Source: Lampris incognitus
Taxonomy: Eukaryota; Chordata; Actinopteri; Lampriformes; Lampridae
Direction of reading: 5' to 3'
NCBI RefSeq assembly: GCF_029633865.1
Contig: NC_079216.1
Coordinates: forward strand, 17,024,505 to 17,088,504
Length of the DNA stretch: 64,000 bases
In this document: positions 37,299-46,969 of the stretch, in pieces
Layout of the letters: each line of letters opens with the position of its first letter
Numbering within the stretch: position 1 is the first letter of the stretch
Notes under the pieces: generated by a model
The model's input: the letters and a program-made list of their open reading frames with translations, nothing else
Databases searched by the model: none
Told to the model about the DNA's origin: nothing
Program-made: the position numbers and the translations under genes

Positions 37299-37607
37299 AT
37301 CTGTGAATGTTCTCATTCATCCAGGTCATGGTTATCCAAAGGAGTTGAATCAAGTGCAACTGGACATGGTATATATCCATGAAGACGTTTCGCCTCTCAT
37401 CCAAGAGGCTTCCTCAGTTCGTGCCTTTCTGACTAGACCAAGCTAGTCTAGTCAGCGTCTGGAACCCCCCCCCCCCCAAGCTAGTCTGACTAGACTAGCT
37501 TGATCTAGTGAGAAAGGCATGAACTGGGGAAGTCTCTTGGATGAGAGGCGAAATGTCTTCACGGATATATACCAAGTCCAGTTGCACCTGATTCAACTCC
37601 TTTGGAT
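37299..37607. mobile_element. Foldback element inserted in the LINE 3' region, 12-bp target duplication
   Basis: Arms of about 118 bp (from ATCCAAAGGAGTTGAATC and back from GATTCAACTCCTTTGGAT) are inverted repeats around a short poly-C spacer near 37466. Exact 12-mers GACACTGAATTC flank the unit at 37287-37298 and 37608-37619. Its sequence style resembles the Penelope-like or foldback arms at 46 and 49.9 kb. Confidence 0.8.
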
Positions 37608-38136
37608 GACACTGAATTCCTCCCTATAGTCCCCTCCTCACACACCATTTGCATAGACACCACCATTCACCTAATTGTTATGCATGATATGTTTATTTCT
37701 GTTATTGTGTAACTGTATTGTTCGTGATAATATTTTCAGTATCAGTTGTTTTCCATGTATGTATTGTGCTGCAGAGTGTAAAGTGCACCAAAAACAAATT
37801 CCACCAGCCTTGGTCGCGTGGCTATTAAAACAATTTATCTAGCTAAACCACTACAGCCGTAATGCTTCTAATATGCATGCACACTTTCCTTCTCTTCTCG
37901 TCATCTCTTAGTTTTGTACTTCCCAAGTATGTGGCATCATTTGACACGTGATCCTTAGGTGATTTAGTCTATGTATATGGAGTAAGTTTGGTCAAGCCTA
38001 TCAACATCATCAATGTGATTGTACTGCGCTCTAGTTATTGCTCTAGTTAGCCTTGTGTTTCGTTTTTTTTTTTGAGCACAGTCTTCCTTTAATCCAACTT
38101 CTTTGTTTAAACCAATCCACTCCACTGCTAAAACTT

Positions 38137-38507
38137 CCATCCATCCATTATCCAAGCCGCTTATCCTAGGTAGGGTCGCAGGATGCAGGCGCCTATCTCA
38201 GCAGTCATTGGGCAGCAGGTGGGGAAACACCCTGGACAGGCCGCCAGTCCATCACAGGGCCGACACATTCACACCTAGGGACAATTTAGTACGGCTGATT
38301 CACCTGACCTACATGTCTTTGGACTGTGGGAGGAAACCGGAGCACCTGGAGGAAACCCACGCAGACACAGGGAGAACATGCAAACTCCACACAGAGATGA
38401 CCCAGGACAACCCCCAAGGTTGGACAACCCCGAGGTTCGAACCCAGTAACGTCTTGCTGTGAGGTGACTGCGCTAACCACTGTGCCACCGTGCCACCGTG
38501 CCGCCCC
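38137..38507 (-). mobile_element. SINE family 1, full length, with near-exact target duplication
   Basis: The tail lies at the left (CCATCCATCCATTATCCAAG) and the tRNA-like head at the right (GAGGTTCGAACCC, CTAACCACTGTGCCACC). The flanks CTGCTAAAACTT (38125-38136) and CTGCTAACACTT (38508-38519) differ at one base. Confidence 0.87.
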
Positions 38508-38649
38508 CTGCTAACACTTGTTTGAGTCTCTCCATCTCTCTTGGATTTGATACTTTTATGTGCTTTGCCATTTCCTGTTACTTGTGTCACGTTGAGATTT
38601 CTCCCAATGAAAAGTGTCCAATGAATCGAATGTATTATATCACTCTTCT

Positions 38650-39095
38650 TCTGGATCGCTACCTTGTCATGGTGGAGAAGCTTGTGTGTACCAATAATCC
38701 CAAGAGCTATGCCATCCAGAGCTTGGCTCCTGGTGGGGTCACCCAAGGCAGATAGGTCAAGGGGGAGGTTCCAGACGAAGCACGGCCCAACAAAGACCTA
38801 AACGGGAGAACTGGTGGAAGATGTCCCCAGGTCACAACCGCAGTGAAGGTGGATGAAGGCTGCAACAGAGGGCGGCCTTGGTTCTCCACGCCATTGGACT
38901 CTGGCCACTCCCTGCCAAGGACTGTGTGGTGGCTGCAGGTGCATCAGCTTCTCCACATAAAAAGCTGTCACGTACAGGCGTCCTCCCATTATGTGGCTCC
39001 AGGATCAGCCCCTACACTCATGTGAAGACCCAGAGGGAGGATGGTTATACTTGACCCTGAGTGAACGTCGATGATGATGATGATGATGATGATTA
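38650..39095 (+). repeat. Interspersed repeat ending in a (GAT)n tail
   Basis: The block starting GGATCGCTACCTTGTCATGG and ending ACCCTGAGTGAACGTC plus seven GAT units looks like a retroposed sequence with a microsatellite tail, as RTE-mobilised SINEs or truncated LINEs have. I cannot name the family. Confidence 0.5.
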
Positions 39096-39868
39096 CACTA
39101 TCATACATGTGGCAGAAAGCTCTACCAGCCACTGCAATACCTGTGGAGCTAGAACTGATAAATCCCACCATCAGGGTGGAATTTGAAACGAATTTCATTG
39201 AGCAAATCATCGTTCACAGCACCGCCAACAGCCCTCTTTTCCAAAAACACAATGTGAAAAAAACAGCAGCATAACAGATAAAGAGGGAGAATATCTCTCA
39301 TCTCGGAAAAATCACAAACGGTTAGCTTCCCTTAAATGAATTTGACACAAGTATCTTGTTTCCTTAACATCCTGCGCTGGAAGAAGTCACCTCCTGTTCC
39401 CTCCGAATTCAATTTCAAGACTTGATTTCTACCGTCTGTGAGGGGAATTTAATTGTCATGTTCAATGAGGGGCTCTTTCTGTTTGTGGAGCATCCCGGGC
39501 GCCCTGGGATAAGGAGCGGTGACAGGGAAGGCGGTCTCCAGGGTCAGCCGTGGACAGATTAAAGGCTCATTTAAATTCCACGCTCTCTGACAAACAACGA
39601 GACAGCTTGTTTATGAACAAGGGAGGCAACACTGAGTCGATTGAGCTGGGAGCATGTTGGAAACGCGCTAACAACTCTTGTCAAATAAAAGGCTGACATC
39701 GTCAGCTCGGCCACAGAGGTGACTGACTACATCTTCCAATCAAGAATGGGCAGGGAGAAATAAATATGGCCTAACTATGTAAAATTAAAATTTCACTGCT
39801 GAAACACGCGAGTAAGCTGCTGATCTCACGGACTCATGGCAGTAACAGTATGTAGACCTCATATCATG
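39096..39868. other. Non-repetitive stretch, possible regulatory DNA
   Basis: This moderately GC-balanced sequence has no repeat family and no exon. It includes TTTAATTGTCATG and TTTAAATTCC elements. Candidate conserved non-coding DNA by exclusion only. Confidence 0.3.
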
Positions 39869-39894
39869 TCAACACACACACACACACACACACA

Positions 39895-40590
39895 TACCCG
39901 CATATCTATACTTGTGGGGACCCCTCATTGACTACATTCATTTCCTAGCCCTTAACCCTAACCTTAACCACACAAACTACATGCCTAACCCTAACCCTTA
40001 TCCTAACCTTAACCTAACCCTAATTCTAACCTTAACCCTAAAACCAAGTCCTAACCCTAAAATAGACCCTTTTACTTGTGGGGCCCCATAAAATGGTCCC
40101 ACAAGGTAGGTGGTTTCTGGTTTTTCTATCCTGATGGGGACCAAATGTCCCCATTAGGATAGTTAAACAGGGTACACATGCACACACACACACACACACA
40201 CTATCACCCTATACTTGTGGGGACCCCTCATTGACTACATTCATCCAGCAGTCATTGACCCTGCTCCTGGAGAGCTACCGGCCTGCTGGTTTTCCCTCCA
40301 ACCCTAATTTAACACATCTGATTCAATTAATCAAGGTCTTGGTAAGCAGGTAATCAGTAGAATCAGGTGTGTTAAATTAGGGCTGGAGGGAAAACCAGCA
40401 GGACGGTAGCTCTCCAGGAGCAGGGTTGGTGACCACTGCAACCCTAACCTTAACCCATCATAACTACACTGCTAACCTTTAACCCTTACCCTAACCTTAA
40501 CCTAATGCTAACTCTAACCTTGACCCTGAACCCAAGTCCTAAACCCTAAAATAGACCCTTTTCCTCATGGAGACCCATAAAATGTCCTCA
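39895..40590 (+). repeat. Two copies of a telomere-like TAACCC-rich repeat
   Basis: Copy 1 (39895-40165) and copy 2 (40200-40590) both begin TACTTGTGGGGACCCCTCAT. They carry degenerate (TAACCC/TAACCTTAACC)n and end in an AAAATAGACCCTTTT segment followed by ATAAAATG. They lie between AC microsatellites. Copy 2 is split by a foldback element. Confidence 0.85.
40249..40438. mobile_element. Foldback miniature element inside the telomere-like repeat
   Basis: About 90-bp inverted arms (CCTGCTCCTGGAGAGCTACC and GGTAGCTCTCCAGGAGCAGG) bound a short spacer. The termini read CAGT...CACTG, hAT-like. It interrupts repeat copy 2, whose intact form is seen in copy 1. A target duplication is not clear. Confidence 0.75.
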
Positions 40591-40602
40591 CAAGGCAGGT
40601 GG

Positions 40603-40692
<90 letters not shown>
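40603..40692 (+). repeat. (AC)n microsatellite
   Basis: About 45 AC units. Smaller AC runs occur at 39870-39894 and 40180-40200. Confidence 0.95.
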
Positions 40693-40694
<2 letters not shown>

Positions 40695-41689
40695 CAAATG
40701 TTGTTGCAGGCTAATGGCTTGTGCTGATGTGCATCCAGCCCGATAGTGTGCGACTCATTAGGTATTAATGACACACACAGTTCACACTAATGACACTTTT
40801 AATGCCCTATACTTACAGACTATTATGGGCTGCCATGACGGTGTAATTATAAGGCAGGAATGCTCCTAAGCCTTCTGCAGATCAAACAGGGAGTGTGAGG
40901 GCCGTGCTCTCCGGCAGCCGGCCTGTGTGGGCAGTGGTGCTGTGAGCCCGGTCCCTCCCGGGGTGAGAGCAGCTCCCGGGTTCACAACAACTGCATCGCT
41001 TCTTCCATGCTGACGCCGACGTCTGTATTGACCAGCTGGGCTCAAAGAGCAGAGCGGGATTACTGAAAAGGACTCAGTCCGAGCTCGCTTCACGGAGGAG
41101 CGAGAGAGAGAAACATGATGTGAGGGAAGATGAGCGATTCAAACTGTGGCAGTTAAAAGCCTTATTTAAAAGGAGAGCTTAAAAAAAACCCACCATGTGG
41201 CATCAAACAGACCTGGATGTGCAGTTACATGGTGCCATTTCACCCCCCCCAGGTACAATATGTATCAGCGCTGAGGTACTTAGAAGTCACTGCAGGGTTC
41301 AGTACGGCGGATTTAGACGGGTCATAAGCAGAATGTACCGCAGGTTGACTGTTGAGTCCAACAATAAAAACGAACAAAATACACACAGCGATACTTGAAA
41401 CCCCCCTCACGCAGCCTCGCCAGCCCTGTGGACACGTGACAGTGGATGGAGTGGCTGTGGAGTTTCTCATCCACCCAAAGTAGTTGGATCAGAGGAGGGT
41501 GTTTTTCCTCAGAGGTCTCCGCTGCTTTGATGTTTGTAACAAATATTACACAGTTTTCCATCAGTCTGTGGTGGCTTGTGTAATATGTTATGATGGCGTG
41601 TGTTGGGGGGGGGGTGGCTAACCTAGAGCACATCATAAAGGTGAATCAGGTTTTGAACACAGTGAGGAGGTTATTACTGAAGGAGTGTC
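40693..41689. other. Non-repetitive intergenic stretch
   Basis: No coding exon recognised. A GC-rich patch lies at 40895-41000. Confidence 0.45.
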
Positions 41690-41803
41690 TTCATGCATGC
41701 TCATTAATCCAGGTAAGAAAACCAAAGAAGGTTGAATCAGTTCATCTGGACATCTTCAGTCTCAACTGACTGCAGGTATCAACCAACCAACCAACCAACC
41801 AAT
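41690..41803 (+). repeat. Foldback/Penelope-like arm copy split by the Gypsy element
   Basis: AAGAAGGTTGAATCAGTTCA and CTGGACATCTTCAGTCTCAA match the arms at 46.0 and 49.9 kb. The copy runs into (CAAC)n and (AATC)n, where the Gypsy element inserted. Related sequence resumes after 45487. Confidence 0.65.
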
Positions 41804-41808
41804 CAATC

Positions 41809-42148
41809 TGTTACAGCCCCTCTCCCTTGACACCTGCTGACCCTTCCTTCACCCAGGCACACCTGCTGACCCCTCCTTCACCCCGGCACACCAGCTGACA
41901 CCTGCTGACCCCTCCTTCACCCCGGCACACCAGCTGGCCATCAAGCAATCGCCCTCACCCTTAAAAAGCCTCCACTGTGGACCAGTCTTTGCTGGAACGT
42001 AGCCATTCATGGACTTCTGCCTGCCAGTCTACCTGCCACTGAGCCAACTCCTGCTCTACCCCTGGGATCGGCCACTTCAATAAAGACTTGATTTCTTCCC
42101 TTACCTGGTTGTCCCGTCTGCTTTTGGGTTCTTTCCAGATACGTGACA
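41809..42148 (+). repeat. 5' LTR (340 bp)
   Basis: The LTR starts TGTTACAGCCCCTCTCCC and ends CAGATACGTGACA. It contains a tandem subrepeat with core CCCCTCCTTCACCCCGGCAC, a TATA-like TTAAAAAG at 41961 and AATAAA at 42079-42084. It is 33 bp shorter than the 3' LTR because of subrepeat number. Confidence 0.92.
41961..42001 (+). promoter_or_regulatory. LTR core promoter and predicted transcript start
   Basis: TTAAAAAG lies 30 bases before GCTGGAACGTA (41991-42001). That 11-mer is exactly complementary to the primer-binding site, so by analogy with Tf1 the RNA should start at or very near 41991. Confidence 0.6.
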
Positions 42149-42149
42149 G

Positions 42150-42160
42150 TACGTTCCAGC
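42150..42160 (+). other. Primer-binding site of self-priming type
   Basis: TACGTTCCAGC lies one base after the 5' LTR and is the exact reverse complement of 41991-42001. No match to a tRNA 3' end (TGG...) is present at the LTR edge. This fits the Tf1/sushi mechanism in which the 5' end of the RNA primes its own reverse transcription. Confidence 0.7.
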
Positions 42161-42164
42161 CACT

Positions 42165-43091
42165 ATGGACCCAGCAGAACATTCCACCACAGACCTGGCC
42201 ACGGTCTGCCAGGCTGTAGCCAACCAGGAATCGGTCCTCGGCCAGCACAGCCAGGTGCTACAGGGGATGGCTGACGCCCTCCGTGAGCTCAGCTCAAAGA
42301 TCTCCGGAATCCAGACCCAACTTAGAGCCTCCGCTAGCCCGGGACCCGCCCCTCCAGCTCCGCCACCCTCAGCGCCATCAACTTCGGCTAAGGAACCATG
42401 GGTTGCCCCGCCCGATAAGTATGATGGAGATTTTGGACTTTGTCGCCCTTTTTTGATGCAGTGTGAGATTGTGTTTAACCAGCAGCCCCAGTCATATTCC
42501 ACGGATGGAGCCAAAGTCGCTTACATCATGGGTCTTCTCCGGGGAAGCGCTCTGGATTGGGCTACAGTGGTGTGGGAGATGCGGGCCTCCACTTCCTCAT
42601 CCTACGCTGAGTTCACCACTGCTTTTCGCCAGGTTTTTGATCATCCCGTGCGGGGAAAGGATGCTTCAAAAAGACTGATCTCTCTCCGCCAGGGTTCCCG
42701 CAGCGTCGCCGACTACTCAGTTGAGTTCCGTACGCTATCAGCGAAGAGCGGATGGAACAACAAGTCCCTCCAGGCCGGCTTTTCCAATGGTCTAAGCGAA
42801 TCCATAAAGGACGGTTTGGTTTCCTACCCCGAGCCTGGAGGGTTGGAGGAATTGGTTACCCTGGCCATTCGTGTGGACAACCGTCTCCGGGAGCGGAGGA
42901 GAGAGAGGACGTGCCGCTTTCCTGGTCACAACAATTTACCACGGGCCACACCTCCAAGCTCTGGGGGCCGAGCTCGCTCGACTGAGGCTGACGTCCTCCA
43001 AGAAAGCCCGAGGCGTGACTCTTCCCCAGCTTCGGAGCCGATGCAACTCGGCCGCTTCCGGCCCGCCAAGGTCAGAGCGGTTCTTGAGTGA
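42165..43091 (+). CDS. Gag-like protein of the Gypsy element
   Basis: The 308-codon frame is the capsid-type retrotransposon gag: a coiled-coil-like N-terminus (residues 10-55), a Pro-rich linker, then the capsid core (PDKYDGDFGLCRPFLMQCE, YIMGLLRGSALDWA, YAEFTTAFRQVFDHP, GFSNGLSESIKDGL). The same family gave rise to the mammalian sushi-derived (RTL) genes. The CCHC zinc knuckle expected near the C-terminus is absent: the frame ends shortly after EPMQLGRFRPAK because the internal deletion joins gag to late pol. Confidence 0.88.
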   Translation: MDPAEHSTTDLATVCQAVANQESVLGQHSQVLQGMADALRELSSKISGIQTQLRASASPGPAPPAPPPSAPSTSAKEPWVAPPDKYDGDFGLCRPFLMQCEIVFNQQPQSYSTDGAKVAYIMGLLRGSALDWATVVWEMRASTSSSYAEFTTAFRQVFDHPVRGKDASKRLISLRQGSRSVADYSVEFRTLSAKSGWNNKSLQAGFSNGLSESIKDGLVSYPEPGGLEELVTLAIRVDNRLRERRRERTCRFPGHNNLPRATPPSSGGRARSTEADVLQESPRRDSSPASEPMQLGRFRPAKVRAVLE

Positions 43092-43631
43092 CCAAGCCCG
43101 ACCAGCCGTAAGCAGCTTCAGAGGTTCCTCGGTTTTGCCAACTTCTACAGACGGTTCATCCGCAATTACAGCCGCATTGCGGCCCCACTAACCGCTCTTA
43201 CCTCCACTTCCAGACAGTTCCTGTGGACCCCTGTAGCAGAGGCAGCTTTCCAAGCCCTCAAGCACCGCTTCACCACAGCTCCTATCCTCATCCAGCCAGA
43301 CCCAACCAAGCAGTTCGTTGTAGAAGTGGACGCCTCTGAGATTGGGGTGGGGGCGGTCCTTTCTCAGCGCTCCAGTGAGGATGGCAAGACACACCCCTGT
43401 GCCTTCCTGTCTCGCCGTCTCTCCCCAGCTGAAAGGAACTATGATGTGGGGAATCGTGAGCTCCTGGCGGTGAAATTGGCACTGGAGGAATGGCGACATT
43501 TTCTGGAAGGGTCTGAGCGTCCTTTTATAGTGTGGACTGACCATAAGAACCTGGAATACATCCAGTCAGCAAAGTGACTCACTGCGCGCCAAGCCAGGTA
43601 GGCGTTCTTTTTTGGTCGTTTTAATTTTTCT
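43092..43631 (+). pseudogene. Truncated RT thumb and RNase H of the Gypsy element
   Basis: The translation gives [20 protein letters not shown], then an RNase H domain with [34 protein letters not shown] and [10 protein letters not shown]. The RT palm with its catalytic box is missing upstream. TGA at about 43575 and TAG near 43600 break the connection to integrase. Confidence 0.85.
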
Positions 43632-45131
43632 TTGACATACAGACCTGGCTCCAGGAATGCCAAGCCCGATGCTCTGTCTCGTGTGCATGGGAAGGAGTCT
43701 GAGCCCAAGCTCCAACTTGACACCATCGTTCCCTCTACCTGTGTGGTTGCGGCTGACCCAGGTAACGGTCCCCCTGGGCGCTCGTTTGTTCCAGATGCTG
43801 TTAAATCTAGTGTGTTGCAGTGGGCTCACTCTTCCAAACTTACCTGCCATCCTGGAGTAACCCGTACCCTAGCCTTCCTCCGTAGGCGGTTCTGGTGGCC
43901 TTCCATGACGGAGGATACTGGGTCTTTTGTTTCTGCCTGTCCTGTTTGTGCCCAGAATAAGCCCTCCACTCGGGCCAGTGCCGGTCTGCTGCGCCCCCTG
44001 CCTGTTCCACACCGTCCCTGGTCGCATCTGTCCTTGGATTTCGTCGCTGGTCTGCCCGCCTCCGACGGTAACACCGTTGTACTGACTGTTGTTGATCGCT
44101 TCAGTAAATTTGTTCATTTTTTGCCCTTGTCTAAACTGCCTTCGGCCCGAGAGACTGTGGATCTGCTGGTCAGGGAGGTTTTCCGGGTCCACGGTCTTCC
44201 CCGTGATACAGTGTCTGACCGTGGCCCCCAGTTAACTTCTGCTGTCTGGAAGGCTTTCTGCTCTGCCATCGGTGCCACCATCAGCCTGTCATCGGGGTTC
44301 CATTCTCAGACCAACGGCCAGGCCGAGAGGGCCAACCAGGCATTGGAGACTGTTCTCCGCTGTCTGGTGTCTGCCAACCCATCCTCTTGGTCCTCACAAC
44401 TTCCCTGGGTAGAATATGCCCATAACACTTTGCCATCGTCTGCTACTGGGTTGTCCCCTTTTCAATGCCTTTACGGCTATCAGCCTCCCCCTTTTCCATC
44501 TCAAGAGGTAGACATTCCGGTTCCGTCTGTCCAGGCCCATGTCCGTCGGTTCCATCGGACCTGGCGGCGAGCCTTTGCTGCACTGCTCAGGGCCTCCGGC
44601 CGTTACCAGCGCTTGGCGGATCGTCATCGCACCCCTGCTCCGGACTACTCCCCCGGTGACCAGGTATGGCTCTCTACCAAGGATCTACCCTTGAAATCGG
44701 ACGCTAAAAAACTGTCCCCCAGGTATATTGGTCCCTTTTCCATTGTCAAAGTCATTAACCCCTCTGTGGTCCGTCTGAAGCTGCCCTGCACTCTCCGGGT
44801 TCACTCTTCCTTCCATGTGTCCTGCCTCAAACCTGTCTCTACCAGCCCTCTAGTTCCTCCGGCCCCCCCGCCCCCACCTCATCGTATGATCAACGATCAT
44901 CCTGCTTACACTGTTCGTCGTCTCCTGGACTCTCGTCGCCGCGGTCGCGGCCTGCAGTATCTCTTTGACTGGGAGGGATATGGCCCGGAGGAAAGGTGTT
45001 GGGTCCCTCGTCGCCTTGTCCTGGACGTGAACCTCATCCGGGATTTCCACAGGACGCATCCTGACGGGCCTGGTGGGTCGCCCAGTGGCGCCCCTCGGAG
45101 GGGGGGTACTGTCACAGCCCCTCTCCCTTGA
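43632..45131 (+). CDS. Integrase with chromodomain (Gypsy element)
   Basis: The 499-codon frame begins in the RNase H-integrase linker. Zinc-binding H66, H73, C103 and C106 and the catalytic triad D136, D196, E232 (35 residues between the last two, the D,D-35-E spacing) are all present, as is the [12 protein letters not shown] segment. The C-terminal part contains the GPF-type module ([13 protein letters not shown]) and a chromodomain ([19 protein letters not shown]). Chromovirus integrases use this domain to read chromatin marks when choosing sites. The frame ends inside the 3' LTR, which is usual for these elements. The catalytic residues look intact, but the protein lacks its normal N-terminal polyprotein context. 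Confidence 0.9.
   Translation: MTYRPGSRNAKPDALSRVHGKESEPKLQLDTIVPSTCVVAADPGNGPPGRSFVPDAVKSSVLQWAHSSKLTCHPGVTRTLAFLRRRFWWPSMTEDTGSFVSACPVCAQNKPSTRASAGLLRPLPVPHRPWSHLSLDFVAGLPASDGNTVVLTVVDRFSKFVHFLPLSKLPSARETVDLLVREVFRVHGLPRDTVSDRGPQLTSAVWKAFCSAIGATISLSSGFHSQTNGQAERANQALETVLRCLVSANPSSWSSQLPWVEYAHNTLPSSATGLSPFQCLYGYQPPPFPSQEVDIPVPSVQAHVRRFHRTWRRAFAALLRASGRYQRLADRHRTPAPDYSPGDQVWLSTKDLPLKSDAKKLSPRYIGPFSIVKVINPSVVRLKLPCTLRVHSSFHVSCLKPVSTSPLVPPAPPPPPHRMINDHPAYTVRRLLDSRRRGRGLQYLFDWEGYGPEERCWVPRRLVLDVNLIRDFHRTHPDGPGGSPSGAPRRGGTVTAPLP
45097..45106 (+). other. Polypurine tract
   Basis: GGAGGGGGGG lies three bases before the 3' LTR, the plus-strand primer position. Confidence 0.75.
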
Positions 45132-45482
45132 CACCTGCTGACCCCTCCTTCACCCAGGCATACCAACTGACACCTGCTGACCCCTCCTTCACCCCGGCAC
45201 ACCAGCTGACACCTGCTGTCCCCTCCTTCACCCCGGCACACCTGCTGACCCCTCCTTCGACCACCAGCTGGCCATCAAGCAATCACTCTCACCCTTAAAA
45301 AGCCTCCACTGTGGACCAGTCTTCACTGGAACGTAGCCATTCATGGACTTCTGCCTGCCAGTCTACCTGCCACTGAGCCAACTCCTGCTCTACCCCTGGG
45401 ATCGGCCACTTCAATAAAGACTTGATTTCTTCCCTTACCTGGTTTTCCCGTCTGTTTTTGGGTTCTTTCCAGATACGTGACA
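45110..45482 (+). repeat. 3' LTR (373 bp)
   Basis: The LTR starts TGTCACAGCCCCTCTCCC and ends CAGATACGTGACA, matching the 5' LTR apart from subrepeat number and a few substitutions. The copy of the priming 11-mer begins ACTGG rather than GCTGG. Confidence 0.92.
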
Positions 45483-45483
45483 C

Positions 45484-45734
45484 AATCAATCAATAAATCA
45501 AATCAATCAATCAATCAATCAATCATCAAGTTGCTTATAAACCATACAGTTGCATAACGATCGAAATTCAATTAACAAGGTTTGAGGGGTTGTTTTTTTT
45601 TGGGGGGGGCAGCATAAATAATAGACGTTCTGATCCACACTCCATACCAGCTGGAGGCGGTAATGCGCAATTTCGTTGTTTGCCAACCGCCAATAAACAC
45701 CAAAGAAAGAAGACGAAGAAGCAGAAGAATGACC
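45484..45734 (+). repeat. (AATC)n run and inserted repeat fragment
   Basis: 45484-45524 is an AATC tetranucleotide run. 45610-45734 (CCAGCTGGAGGCGGTAATGC, then GCCAATAAACACCAAAGAAA plus GAAG units) is a fish interspersed 3' tail lodged in the Penelope-like repeat. Confidence 0.55.
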
Positions 45735-46600
45735 GAAACCAACGATCAGTTTCATATGCAAATATAAGTGTGACCATTAACTAGAGTTTTGATGGCCATG
45801 TGTACTATTCACAGAGGATTGGGGAATGTTTGTAATAACAGCTTTGTATGATGGCAACAGATGTACTCTTAGCCCCCCCCCCCCGTTTGGGGGATGGTCG
45901 TTCCTTCTTAATGATCACACCTATATTTGCATCTGAAACTGGTCGTTGGTTTCGGTCTGTAACTGTATTGTACTGTATTGACTTGGTGCATGCTCAGTGA
46001 CCCAGGTAAGAAAATCAAAGAAGGTTGAATCAGTTCATCTGGACACAACGTTTGTTGACAGATACGTTTCATCACTCATCTATGTGACCTCTTCAGTCTA
46101 AACTGACTGCACGTATCCCCACCCTTATAAACAATACAGTTGCATAACGAGCGAAACCAACGACCAGTTTCATATGCAAACATGGGCGTGACCATTAATT
46201 AGAGTTACAATGGCCATGTGTACTACTCCCAGAGGATTAGGGAATGTTGCAATCACAGCATTGTAAAATGGCAACAGATGCATAACAATTGAAACCAACG
46301 ACCAGTTTCATATGCAAATATGGGCGTGACCATCAAGCAGCGTTCGAACGGGGAGTCAAAGAGGCCATCTATGTGAAGAGGGAACGACCATCCCTGAACC
46401 GGGTGGGGGGTGGGGGGCTAAGAGTACATCTGTCACCATCTTACAATGTTGTGCTCGCAAACATCCCCCAATCCTCTGTGAACAGTACACATGGCCATCG
46501 AAACTCTAGTTAATGGTCACTCCCATATTTGCATATGAAACTGGTCGTTGGTTTCGGTCGTTATGCCACCTTATTGTTTATGTAACCGGTTATTTTCTTG
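45735..46600. mobile_element. Cluster of Penelope-like 3'-end and foldback repeats
   Basis: The motif AACGACCAGTTTCATATGC or its close variants occurs three times forward (about 45739, 46165, 46297) and its complement twice (about 45925, 46537), giving nested inverted repeats. 45985-46140 is an arm whose inverted partner is 49856-49975. Assignment to Penelope-like elements rests on the encoded GIY-YIG-type fragment within. Confidence 0.65.
46320..46480 (+). pseudogene. C-terminal fragment of a Penelope-like element endonuclease domain
   Basis: AAFERGVKEAIYVKRERPSL, then LSPSYNVVL, matches the C-terminal part of the protein of animal Penelope-like elements that carry a GIY-YIG nuclease. Only this piece remains; no RT is nearby. 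Confidence 0.6.
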
Positions 46601-46712
46601 CCCGGTGCGGGATTCGATACGGGGTGTACTGCACCACAAGGCGACATCACTAACCGCTCAACTAAAGGGTCAGACCCGTTAGCTAGGGACTAACGTGTCT
46701 TATTAGTAGTTT
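46600..46712 (-). mobile_element. tRNA-like SINE head (third family), fragment
   Basis: On the minus strand CCCTTTAGTTGAGCGGTTAG (A-box region) and GTATCGAATCCCGCACC (B-box region) lie at tRNA-like spacing. Probably a SINE fragment inserted in the foldback repeat. Confidence 0.5.
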
Positions 46713-46969
46713 ACATTTATAAGGGTGGGAACCCAGCCACTGAGGATGCACAAGCCAGTGCATCCTTAGTGCCGGTCCCAAGCCCGGACAAATGGGGAGG
46801 GTTGCGTCAGGAGGGGCATCCGGCGTAAAATCTTTGCCAAATCAAATATGCGGATCATAAATAAGACTTACATACCGGATCGGTTGAGGCCCGGGTTACC
46901 AACGACCGCCACCGGTACTGTTAACCAGCAGGGTGTGGGTGGAAACTATGCTACTGTTGGGCGAAGGAG

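Larger units (their letters stand above)
34226..37830 (+). mobile_element. L2/CR1-like LINE, broken, with later insertions
   Basis: Recognisable parts in order: a 5' segment (RRRTGAVSRFGRR, then PPLPALIL); an endonuclease segment with the LGDFNHTNL motif (about 34893-35270); a linker (CTNWNIFSAVYDSLDEF); reverse transcriptase (35869-37279); and a 3' tail ending near TGCACCAAAAACAAATTCC (37783-37802). Three foreign pieces interrupt it: two SINE scraps (34677-34762 and 35316-35358) and a foldback element (37299-37607). Clade assignment is by general resemblance to fish L2-type RT, not by a phylogeny. Confidence 0.8.
41809..45482 (+). mobile_element. Ty3/Gypsy chromodomain retrotransposon, internally deleted
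   Basis: Both LTRs (TGT...ACA) are present and flanked by CAATC at 41804-41808 and 45483-45487; the flank lies in an AATC repeat, so this duplication is only supportive. Gag is followed abruptly by the thumb/RNase H part of pol; protease and the catalytic part of RT are missing. Integrase with a C-terminal chromodomain remains long and open. Over the last ~187 bases the two LTRs differ at about four positions, which suggests a fairly recent insertion. The type is that of fish sushi/Tf1-like chromoviruses. Confidence 0.9.

Noticed and set aside
39940-40080. True telomere or chromosome end
   Set aside because: The TAACCC units are degenerate, short, and embedded in a dispersed repeat with shared borders.
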